This document shows, piece by piece, positions 37,802-46,312 of a DNA stretch of 64,000 bases (position 1 is its first letter; every line of letters begins with the position of its first letter). This stretch comes from Ricordea florida. Taxonomy: Eukaryota; Cnidaria; Anthozoa; Corallimorpharia; Ricordeidae. The stretch spans positions 713,501 through 777,500 of the forward strand of contig OX453276.1 of the NCBI GenBank assembly GCA_949710005.1. Reading direction: 5' to 3'. The notes under the pieces were generated by a model. It did no database searches. It was not told the DNA's origin and was given only the letters and a program-made list of their open reading frames with translations. Made by a program: the position numbers and the translations under genes.

Positions 37802-37858
37802 CATCTTATTCTTAAAAGGTCTAAAGATCACATTATTTGAAACACAAAGAATAAGATG
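37802..37858. promoter_or_regulatory. Inverted repeat around promoter and start codon
   Basis: Arms CATCTTATTCTT and AAGAATAAGATG enclose TCTAAAG (37820-37826, 36 nt before the ATG). The right arm ends in the ATG of the 497-aa gene. Confidence 0.6.
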
Positions 37859-39349
37859 TTATTAGACGATTTCAAAAACCAATACCCAAACACCATCCTT
37901 GATAAATTTACATTTGTGAATGATTCATATGGGGGATATATAAAGTGGAAAGTTAATGGAATGACTGTAATGTCAAATGAAGATCCTACTGGAGAAACCT
38001 GGACTGGTGATCTTCCTACTAATTTGAAAACATTATTATGGAAGGATTTGGGGCTTGGTTTGTTTCCAAAGAGTTTATCAACTACAAAACAACCTTATCC
38101 AATACCTGCTATTAATTTTGATGACACCACAACTGATGTAACAAAAACTTTAACATCTTTAGATATATATGTTACAGATAAAAAGAAATTCGTTGCTCCT
38201 ATGAGAAACATATTTAAATCGCAAGTTGTAACATTTAATTCCGCAAAGGAGTGCAAAACATGGTTGAATAAACCAGATTTTAATCATTGGCCACAACAAC
38301 TTAACTTTGCGGTTTGGTGTGCAACATCTGGTTGTGGTATAAGTCTTTTTGAAAGTCAAAATTATCCTAAAGTAATTAGCAGTTTTATAAAGTTTCATAT
38401 ATATTTCACAATAAGACGAATATTGTATGAATTGAAACTTCCCTTGCCAGATGAAAAACCTTTTTCGATAAAAAATAACCCATATAATAAAGTTGCATAT
38501 AATAAATTGTGTAAAGAGTTTGGGATTAGTAATAATTCTGACTTTAGGTGGAAGGGTGGAAGAAATCATGGTTTGGGTGATATATTTATTTATTACAATT
38601 CGGGTGGAAATGAAAATTTACATATTGTAAGAAAATATGATCACGATGCAAATACTTGGCCTGGGCAAAATAAATTTTATGATGAGGGTTATAAAGATGG
38701 TGATGGAAATAAAATCTCGTTTATTAGAAATGATCAATTTAGTGATTTCAAATATGCTTGGTTTATTCCTGCAACCGGACATGGGCTAACCAACGCGGGT
38801 CTTGGTAGATTAAATCGATCCGTCGAAGCTTTTGTTTACTGTATATTGGGGGCGCAAGTTAATACTAGAAACCCAATTTATGGTAATGGTGGTGGTGCAA
38901 TAGAAACACAACAAGAATTCAATACTTTATTTGAAAGTTCTGTTATAGAAAATGATACTTCAAAATCTATTCAAAATTACCAAAAATCTGTGTATGAAAC
39001 TAAATTGCGACTTGATTTGGTTGTTGCTCCGGGGGTTTGGTTGATGCCAAGCAATATGATTATAAACAGTGAGAGTGTGGTTGGGTATAATAACAAACTC
39101 ATGAAAGCTACTAAATTTATGAATTTTGGAGTAAATAATGCATTAAATGTTGAAACAAAAAATGTTGGAATAACTCATAGTTTAGGGACATCAAAAGTTT
39201 TATTAAATACTAATAATCAACTAAGACCTAAATTAAAAAATAGTGATAAATCAGAAAAAACAGATGATATAGAAACATCTTCTCATCAAAATACTCTTAT
39301 TGTTTTAATGCTTGCTGGGGGATTATTATCTTGGTTTTTATTTCGTTAA
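37856..39349 (+). CDS. Conserved Polinton protein with C-terminal membrane anchor (497 aa)
   Basis: Counterpart of 2115-3668 in A. The core WPQQLNFAVWCATSGCGIS and the segment GAIETQQEF are conserved. The Gly/Asn-rich region around residue 250 is shorter than in A. One hydrophobic segment precedes the terminal WFLFR. Function unknown. Confidence 0.7.
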   Translation: MLLDDFKNQYPNTILDKFTFVNDSYGGYIKWKVNGMTVMSNEDPTGETWTGDLPTNLKTLLWKDLGLGLFPKSLSTTKQPYPIPAINFDDTTTDVTKTLTSLDIYVTDKKKFVAPMRNIFKSQVVTFNSAKECKTWLNKPDFNHWPQQLNFAVWCATSGCGISLFESQNYPKVISSFIKFHIYFTIRRILYELKLPLPDEKPFSIKNNPYNKVAYNKLCKEFGISNNSDFRWKGGRNHGLGDIFIYYNSGGNENLHIVRKYDHDANTWPGQNKFYDEGYKDGDGNKISFIRNDQFSDFKYAWFIPATGHGLTNAGLGRLNRSVEAFVYCILGAQVNTRNPIYGNGGGAIETQQEFNTLFESSVIENDTSKSIQNYQKSVYETKLRLDLVVAPGVWLMPSNMIINSESVVGYNNKLMKATKFMNFGVNNALNVETKNVGITHSLGTSKVLLNTNNQLRPKLKNSDKSEKTDDIETSSHQNTLIVLMLAGGLLSWFLFR

Positions 39350-39366
39350 TGTTTTGATTATAGAAA

Positions 39367-39373
39367 TCTAAAG
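39367..39373 (+). promoter_or_regulatory. Late-block motif TCTAAAG
   Basis: It is 32 nt before the penton-like gene and is followed by ATGAATAAGATGTAATC. Confidence 0.6.
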
Positions 39374-39398
39374 ATGAATAAGATGTAATCAAAACAAA

Positions 39399-40034
39399 AT
39401 GCTAAGTATTACAATGTATGATTCTGAAACTAGGATTTATTTAGATCCTCCTCTAAAAAATATTCAAGAAATACAGCTCCTAGATTGTAATATACAACCA
39501 AAAAAGGTGATTAATTTAAAGAATATAGAGTCGATTTTCAAAGTTAGACCAAGGGACTACATAGTATTTCCCCCTGGAACATATACGCTTAATAAAATCC
39601 AATCAATCTTTCTTAGTGATCCAAATAATGAAAAGATAACAATCATTGAGACTGATAATTTTGACTATCTTTTTTCAAACAAGAACTTCAACGTTAATAT
39701 TTCTATGGGTCTGCAAGTTGCTTTAGGTCTGCCTGAAGTTATAAACCCCGGCAAATTATACCCCATAAATATTCAGATTAAGGAGCCATTTAGACTTATG
39801 TGTAGTATAGTAGATAATAAATCATCATATATGAATAACACTAAATATGGCGAACTTGTGAAGCTCACACCATCAAACCTACTTGCAAACATACCCTCAA
39901 AAGATTATCCAACAATTCCAGTTCGAAAATATGATACTCTAATAAACCACTTTGATTTAACAATATTAGACGCAGAATGGGAAAAAATTGATCTTAAGGA
40001 TACTCCCACAACTTTTAGTTTAAGATTTAGATAA
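39399..40034 (+). CDS. Candidate penton / minor capsid protein (211 aa)
   Basis: Same length as in A (1256-1891) with the same ends (MLSITMY at the start, FSLRFR at the end) and a conserved centre (KEPFRLMCSIVDNKSSYMN). The segment from 35 to 75 differs most and could be an exposed loop. The penton call has the same limited basis as in A. Confidence 0.5.
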   Translation: MLSITMYDSETRIYLDPPLKNIQEIQLLDCNIQPKKVINLKNIESIFKVRPRDYIVFPPGTYTLNKIQSIFLSDPNNEKITIIETDNFDYLFSNKNFNVNISMGLQVALGLPEVINPGKLYPINIQIKEPFRLMCSIVDNKSSYMNNTKYGELVKLTPSNLLANIPSKDYPTIPVRKYDTLINHFDLTILDAEWEKIDLKDTPTTFSLRFR

Positions 40035-40064
40035 ATTTCGGTGTAGTTGGTTCTTCAGGTCTTT

Positions 40065-40096
40065 TGTTATGTAACTATTATTTTAGTTATATAACA
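40065..40096. terminator. Gene-end hairpin
   Basis: TGTTATGTAACTA and TAGTTATATAACA form a 13-bp stem with one wobble pair and a 6-base loop (TTATTT). It lies between the convergent stops at 40034 and 40117, as in element A. Confidence 0.65.
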
Positions 40097-40116
40097 TAAA
40101 ATTAAACTTTGTATTA

Positions 40117-40653
40117 CTAATTATTTAAATATACTGCTTTCATACCTTCAAACATATTTCTATTAGGTAGAGAGATTGAAAAGTGTGAAGATATTCCATC
40201 CTTTACATGTTTTTGTATTTTTTCGTAAAACTTATTTTTATCTCTAATTATTATATTAAAACTAATCTCAAATGAATTAATAAATATTTCTAAATTTCTA
40301 TTAATTTCTCTTTCATTATTAACCTTAATTGCTTTTTCAAAATACTCTTTATCCAATTTAATATCTTCTTCAATTTTATGCAGCTTTACTCCATTTGTAA
40401 TAAATTCTCTAGCATACAATTGTCCATCTCTCATTACTGGTGGTCTATCCCCCAATAAATAACGAATTTTAAAACTAAAAAATACACACTTATCTAATGC
40501 AAAATTATTTGGACTAATATTTGTTGCAATAATCATTAAATTATCATTCTCTTCTAAACAAATTGATAAATCTTTATTTACCTCATTAAAGAAATCTTTT
40601 GAACACTTTTTTTCTTTATTATCATATTTAATAGTTAATAATTTTATATTCAT
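40117..40653 (-). CDS. Accessory protein of unknown function (178 aa)
   Basis: It occupies the slot of the 184-aa gene in A but shows no convincing similarity to it. Composition is Ile/Asn/Lys-rich with alternating hydrophobic strands (NLMIIATNISPN, CVFFSFKIRYLLGD) and no membrane segment. TTTAAAA lies 25 nt upstream. Likely exchangeable cargo; function unknown. Confidence 0.6.
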   Translation of the reverse strand: MNIKLLTIKYDNKEKKCSKDFFNEVNKDLSICLEENDNLMIIATNISPNNFALDKCVFFSFKIRYLLGDRPPVMRDGQLYAREFITNGVKLHKIEEDIKLDKEYFEKAIKVNNEREINRNLEIFINSFEISFNIIIRDKNKFYEKIQKHVKDGISSHFSISLPNRNMFEGMKAVYLNN

Positions 40654-40699
40654 CTTTTATTTTATTTTATCTTTTAAATTATAATTCATTTTTTTTATT

Positions 40700-40731
40700 T
40701 GTTATGTAACTATTATTTTAGTTATACAACA
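40700..40731. terminator. Second gene-end hairpin
   Basis: TGTTATGTAACTA and TAGTTATACAACA, 11 of 13 pairs, with the same TTATTT loop. It lies just after the stop of the zinc-repeat gene (read leftward), so the hairpin serves more than one gene end. Confidence 0.6.
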
Positions 40732-40738
40732 TAATTTT

Positions 40739-41173
40739 TCAACACTCTTTACAATGCGCCTTCTGTCTATCATGTATACATATTTGTGATCCACAGCATT
40801 CTTTACAAAAACTTTTTTGTTTGTTGTGTACACATATTTGTGAACCATCACATAATATACAATAAGACTTTCTTTTACTATGAATACATATTTGCGTCCC
40901 AACACACTCTTTACATTGATATTTTATTTTTTCATGAACACATATTTGTGATCCTCCGCATTCTTTACAAAAATATTTTTTAATTCCATGTGCACAAGTA
41001 TAATTATACTTTATAATAGCTTTTTTAATTAACTTATCAATATCCGCATCTATAAATTTTTCCAACTCATTAATTAAATTAACTTTAAACATTCTATAAC
41101 ATCCTTTAATTTCCAACTCTTTAGCAATAAATTAAGGTTGTGGCACATTTAATCTTCGTAATTGTTGATCCAT
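40739..41173 (-). pseudogene. Zinc-repeat protein with start broken by TIR
   Basis: Five C-x-H-x6-C-x2-C repeats (for example ICVHEKIKYQCKEC) follow part of a SAP-like module. The ATG at 41173 and the next 10 codons are inside the TIR and copy the start of polymerase B. A stop codon follows at 41132-41134, just inside the TIR edge, after which the same frame continues into the module. The first ATG after the stop is at 41092 and would give a protein without most of the N-terminal module. It is therefore either a pseudogene or a shortened gene. Confidence 0.7.
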
Positions 41174-41824
41174 TTTGTATATTAATTCTTCTTTTTAAAT
41201 AAGTATTTTATTTCTTTTGAAAAATCATTTTTTTTAAAATGTGTCAGATCCCTTCATCATCACATAGACTTAGTATCGGTTTCATAAAATGTGATAGGTG
41301 CCAGCTCCGTGTCGGTTTCACATAGGCTTTGTACCGACTTTGTATCGGCTTTTTTAGGATTCAACCGACTTTGTATCGGCTTTTTTTAGGATTCAACAAA
41401 TTTCATATGGGCTTTGTACCGACTTTGTATCGGCTTTTTTTTTTTAGGATTCAACAAATTTCATATGGGCTTTGTACCGACTTTGTATCGGCTTTTTTAG
41501 GATTCAACAAATTTCATATAGGCTTTGTGCCGACTTTGTATCGGCTTTTTTAGGATTCAACAAATTTCATATAGGCTTTGTGCCGACTTTGTATCGGCTT
41601 TTTAGGATTCAACAAATTTCATATAGGCTTTGTACCGACTTTGTATCAATCTATCTACACTCTTTACGATATTATCAGAAACTTAACAATTTCACAGAGA
41701 TACCCACCCGCCCACCCAGGCACCCGACATGTACTTTGTTAAATCTTTGATGAAAATGTGCCAGCATCCCAATCGTAATGAAATCGTAATGAAAATGTGC
41801 CAGCATCCCCTTTTTATCACATCA
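41141..41824. repeat. Element B right TIR (684 bp)
   Basis: Inverse of 26064-26853, with about two fewer 53-bp units. The inner edge falls 11 codons inside the polymerase-like start. Confidence 0.92.
41310..41650. repeat. 53-bp tandem repeat in right TIR, about seven units
   Basis: Same units as on the left in inverse, including the long A/T-run variant. The difference of two units equals the 106-bp length difference of the TIRs. Confidence 0.9.
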
Positions 41825-41829
41825 CCTTT
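41825..41829. repeat. Target-site duplication of element B, right copy (CCTTT)
   Basis: It follows the ATCACATCA end and continues into exon 2 (GAATGTCAC). Confidence 0.9.
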
Positions 41830-42500
41830 GAATGTCACATTGTTGACGTTAAAAGATATCAAAGAGCAAATAGACATGAAATTGAATACAGCTTGCAGCG
41901 CCACTGGTAAAATATGTCAACGAGGTCCACCTGGACTCCCCGGTGATCCCGGCTATCCAGGATATAAAGGAGAGAAAGGAGTCCCTGGTAAAACCGGCTT
42001 ACCCGGCCCTGCAGGTCCCATCGGACCACCAGGACCGAGGGGTAAACAAGGCCCTACAGGAAATCAGGGTCTCCAGGGTGATAAGGGAGACAAGGGCTCT
42101 TCTGGAGAACAGGGGACGAAAGGAGCTCTTGGCATGAGAGGACCACCAGGAATTAAGGGCTCATTGGGTCTAAAAGGGGCAAAGGGAGATCCCGGCTCTG
42201 TGGGCCGTCAGGGACCAAAGGGACAGTGCGTGGTCCGTCCATCTGTGTTTGTGTTTCCAGAATCAATAGATGTCTTCGTGAATGAGTCGGCCATATTCTA
42301 CTGTTGGGTTCAAGCCCAGGTATCTTCAACTGTCAAGGTGTCATGGCAGAAGCTTGGTGGTGTATTACCGCAGGACAGCAGTGATAATAAAGGCGTCCTT
42401 CACTTTAGCAGCGTACAGAAGGCTCATTTAGGATCGTACTTGTGCACTGTGCAAACTGAATATGGGATCTTAAGAGCTCTAAGTAGTTTACAAATAAAAG
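41830..42500 (+). CDS. Host gene copy 2, exon 2, right part: collagen and first Ig domain
   Basis: It continues the frame of 25982-26063. It encodes NVTLLTLKDIKEQIDMKLN, the Gly-X-Y run (GPPGLPGDPGYPG and on) and an Ig domain (FYCWVQ, GSYLCTV). Donor AAAG|GTATTG. With element B in place the normal messenger would be interrupted by 15.8 kb unless spliced around. Confidence 0.85.
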
Positions 42501-44194
42501 GTATTGTTGCAGAATATATTGAGCCATTGTTAATCAATAACAGCTAGGTAAATGTTATGTCAACAATCAGTCGGGTTTGAGGCGGAAACGTTTACTACTG
42601 TAACCTCTTACTGTTGGGTTTGAAACGTGACTTCCTTTATCTACGCTTAGTCATCATCAATGTTGAGTTATAAAGAATTCATTCAGTAAAGTTTTCTCGC
42701 GTTGGTGGCAAGCATCGGCATTGCCAAGCCCTACGCTGTCATTTCCTTTAGCAAATGCAGTGTAGGCGCTAAATTAAGTGATCACGTTCTCTAGGCTATA
42801 AAACTAAGTTTTCTTCTTAGTTAGTTCTGTTCTAGTGTAGACGCTACCGTGTTAGCACCTGCTCGGCAAGTTAGGCTATTCTTCTATCTACGCTCGTTCT
42901 CACCACCGATCGATTTCTCAAGTTCAGTCAAGTTGGTGTGTGTGCTTACCAAAGTGAGTACAATCTATTTCTTTGTTTCAGTTTTCATTTCGTTTAGATT
43001 GTCTTTATAACCGTTTTACTAAATTAGGAACGCTACCGAGTCAAATTGTATGCTCGGAGCACTATGTATCTCGTTCTAGATTTCTGTTAAATATAATTGT
43101 TTGTTATTGCACTTCGTAGAGATTTAGTTTATATTGTCGCTATGCGCGCTATTTAGAACGCTATTTGTCACTATTACTTAAGTGGTTTTCAGATTTCAAT
43201 TAGTTTTTAGGGTTCTTCAACCATTCAAAGGTTGATCACATCTAGTCATTTGTGCTCTTAAAGTTTTCATCGTTTTATCTGTTGTAAGTTTAGATCTAAG
43301 CTTCTTTAGCGTCATTTTTAGTCATTTTATATCACCTAGTGGCGTTACTTCGCAGTTAGTTAATTTAGGTTTGTACTTTTTCATTGTCGTGTTGCAGTTC
43401 GAACCGACAATTCAACACTTCAACACTTTTTTTTTTTCTACGACAATTTGATACCCCAGTACTTCGATCAGCTATCAGCACTTCAATACTTCGTTTTATC
43501 AATCAGTTAGTGGTAGCTAGTATCTGTTATCAACTTCCATTAAACTCTGTTTGAATCTTCAATTCTCGTCGTGTTCGATATTTGCTACACACCGCTCGAC
43601 CTTAGCGTGATTCATTTGGATTTTGTTCTTCACCGTCTATCCTTGTGAATTATACTTACTAAGAGAGCGCAAGGGCCTACTTACAGACCTTAACTAGCGC
43701 GTTTTGGTGAGATCAAAACGGTCAGGATATTCCGTGATGATTATGATGATGACACGCAGTAGGAATCTTCTTAACGTGTATTTTTGCTCAGATCTTTTTT
43801 GTTTGAATGTTTGGTTGTGGCTTAAACCGCTAGAAACAGACCGAAAACAGTTAGAACATTTTAATGATTAAAACCAAACTGAAATACCACGTCTCTTAGA
43901 CAGTACAGTGCTCTTACATCGTTTTACAACTGTAACCAAAGGAAAATAATAAGTTAGGGATCTGCTAACAATGTCTGTGCAAAAATTATTTTAGGGTTTG
44001 CCTTGACTAAAGCGTTGCTATCAGCTTAAACGATTTGATCTGCTCTCGCGTCAGTTTTTGACAAGACATGTAGAAGAATAAAAACGGAAAAATATGTCTG
44101 ATCGCAGGTTACATTGATCCATGCAGCTATAGCTTTTAAATTATCATATTATTACGTACTTTTATAGCTTTCCTTTTCTTCTTTCTCCCCACAG
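42501..44194 (+). other. Intron 2 of host gene copy 2
   Basis: GT-AG intron, T-rich in its centre. Short matches to intron 2 of copy 1 (GAGGCGGAAACGTTTACTA; CTAGCGCGTTTTGGTGAGAT) support the tandem duplication. No other gene seen. Confidence 0.6.
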
Positions 44195-44467
44195 ATCCAC
44201 CATCATTTACTATCAAACCACTGACCCAGGTGTATGCTTATCCTGGCTCAACTGTGAAACTTTGTTGCTTTGTCACTGGTTCGCCTCGTCCAACAATAGA
44301 ATGGTCGCAAACTGGTAGTCCGACCTTGGCACTTCCTGGAGTTGTGAAGTATAGCGATGAATGTATAACGATAGAAACCTTATTCTCGGAACAAGGAGGA
44401 AACTTCACGTGTCGAGCTACAAATAACAATGGATACGTGCAATCAACAACAGTTTTAAACCTTCAAG
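44195..44467 (+). CDS. Host gene copy 2, exon 3: second Ig domain
   Basis: Acceptor CCACAG|ATCC, donor CAAG|GTAGTC. Begins DPPSFTIKPLTQ; Ig core KLCCFVTG, IEWSQ, FTCRATNNNG. Phase 1 at both ends. Confidence 0.85.
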
Positions 44468-44731
44468 GTAGTCCGTCCTTTATACTCAGATTGGCATATT
44501 TATAATGATATAAGGATCGAGTGGAAACCAATTTGGCTTGTGTTTTACCAATATTAACAAAATCTTTATCATAATGAACAACATAACATGTTATTTCTAT
44601 TTATACGGATCTTTTCAAGCAATTTTTCCAAATAACAACATTAACAAAAAACTTCAGCCCTTAAAGTTATCTCGTTTGCAATACTGAGATATTCTAATAA
44701 ATGATGTGATTTCTTCTCCATCTTGTACCAG

Positions 44732-44814
44732 AGAAGTCTTGTAACAGCTGGAACAAGTGGAGAAGTGCCAAATTGAACGATGGTCCTTATTTCGTGGGTG
44801 TTAAGGCGCTTCAA
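44732..44814 (+). CDS. Host gene copy 2, exon 4: short linker exon
   Basis: Acceptor TACCAG|AGAAG and donor CAA|GTGAGT. 83 bp, phase 1 in and phase 0 out, giving EKSCNSWNKW...DGPYFVGVKALQ, which runs straight into VYCDMT of the last exon. Confidence 0.7.
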
Positions 44815-45009
44815 GTGAGTTGTATATACCTTTGTCGTGATATTCTGTTATGGTAACCATGCTTTATGAAAATATCTTTAAGCGTCTTCTGATTACAAAA
44901 TATAAAAACAGCAATAAGTTGCTCCACAGCAAGTCATCGAGCTCATCTAACTTTCGACAATAATTCATAAGTGTTACTGGAAAGACCGAAGTGTAAATTC
45001 CCAGTTTAA

Positions 45010-46229
45010 CCCTATCTAGACCGGGGGGGGCCTTTGAGGCACTACCGAACTTTAACAGCTCGTATCTCCCAAACCAGGAAAGCTAGAGCAACCAAACTTA
45101 ATGACTATTCCTAAAATTGATCTGGCAACATTTCTATGTTGGTTATGAATGTCTGTTATTTTTGGTGTTTCCATGGTAACCGATTCGTCACAGGTATATT
45201 TTCAAAATTTTGGAATGAGTATTTTTTTGGACATATTGTTTACAATTTCACCATTGCACTGGTCTTTTCACACTGATTCATCAATAAACCATTAGTTTAA
45301 TAGTAGTTAATACAATTTATGACCATTGTATGCAAATTAGATGAATTCATGAATTTATAATTAGAAAAATCAAAGATGGCAGACAATATTTTTAGTTTCA
45401 TGAGAATATCTCTAATATTAGATAAGTAAATACCATGATTTGATTATAAAAATGTTTGATTAACTATAATTAGTTGTTTCCAGTCAATTGATGTATGTTT
45501 TTAAACATTATTATGCAGAAAAGAATAACTGAAAAATTCCAAGATGGCGGATCCAAGATTGCGGATCATAAGAAATAAAAAAATATACTAAATTTTTTGT
45601 AAATCTTTTATCACAAACACTACTCACATGTTGTTAAACATTGTTGTTTAAGAAAATTGCTATTTTCTGGCGAGTAAGTATGACACTTACTGATTTTTTT
45701 TAAATGTGTGTAGAATTGCATTTTGGGATAGTTTATCAATGCATTGTGGGTAATAAAAATGGCGATTGACATTTAGACTTACCCGAACTCTGATTTGTAA
45801 TGATCTTGTAATGATTACCTACATTTTATGTATACTTTGAAAAATCCTAAAGTTATGTCATTACACATACATATATATGACGTCATCATGACGTATATAT
45901 TTATCGCCAATTATGTGAACAATGCTTGAGATATACAACACTGTTATTAGTAACATTTATCTTGTTCAGTTTTATGTTATAACGTTTGATGCCTAAAAGA
46001 GAAAAAAATACCGTATTTTACAATACAATACAAGACATGACGTCATAAAGAGAATGTATTACGTCATCATGACGTCAAACTACCTGTGTAGATTGTTTTT
46101 GGCCTATACACCCTTCACTGTAAATTTGGTGGTCATACGACCATTCGTTAACGAGATACGGAGGGTGGCCCCTTGGCCCCCCCCCCCCCCCGGGCAAAAC
46201 AAGCAGAAAAAAGCCCGGTCTAGATAAGG
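45010..46229. mobile_element. Non-autonomous DNA transposon with TTAA flanks (1.2 kb)
   Basis: Ends CCCTATCTAGACCGGG and CCCGGTCTAGATAAGG are inverted with one mismatch and flanked by TTAA on both sides (45006-45009, 46230-46233). CCC termini and a TTAA target fit piggyBac-like elements (inference; Kolobok-type is an alternative). No coding frame. It lies in intron 4 of host copy 2 and is absent from copy 1. Confidence 0.75.
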
Positions 46230-46312
46230 TTAATCCGTATTTCGTGCTTGATTATGTTCATAGTCACCCATGGATATTGTTTAAGCTAACATCAAGGTTT
46301 TCAATACATTAG

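Larger units (their letters stand above)
26064..41824 (+). mobile_element. Maverick/Polinton element B, complete
   Basis: 15,761 bp with TIRs whose ends are TGATGTGAT and ATCACATCA, flanked by a CCTTT duplication. TG...CA termini and a 5-6-bp duplication are what retroviral-type integrases leave. It carries the gene set of element A in reverse orientation plus two extra small genes. All frames are open except the start of the zinc-repeat gene. It splits exon 2 of host gene copy 2. Confidence 0.95.
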
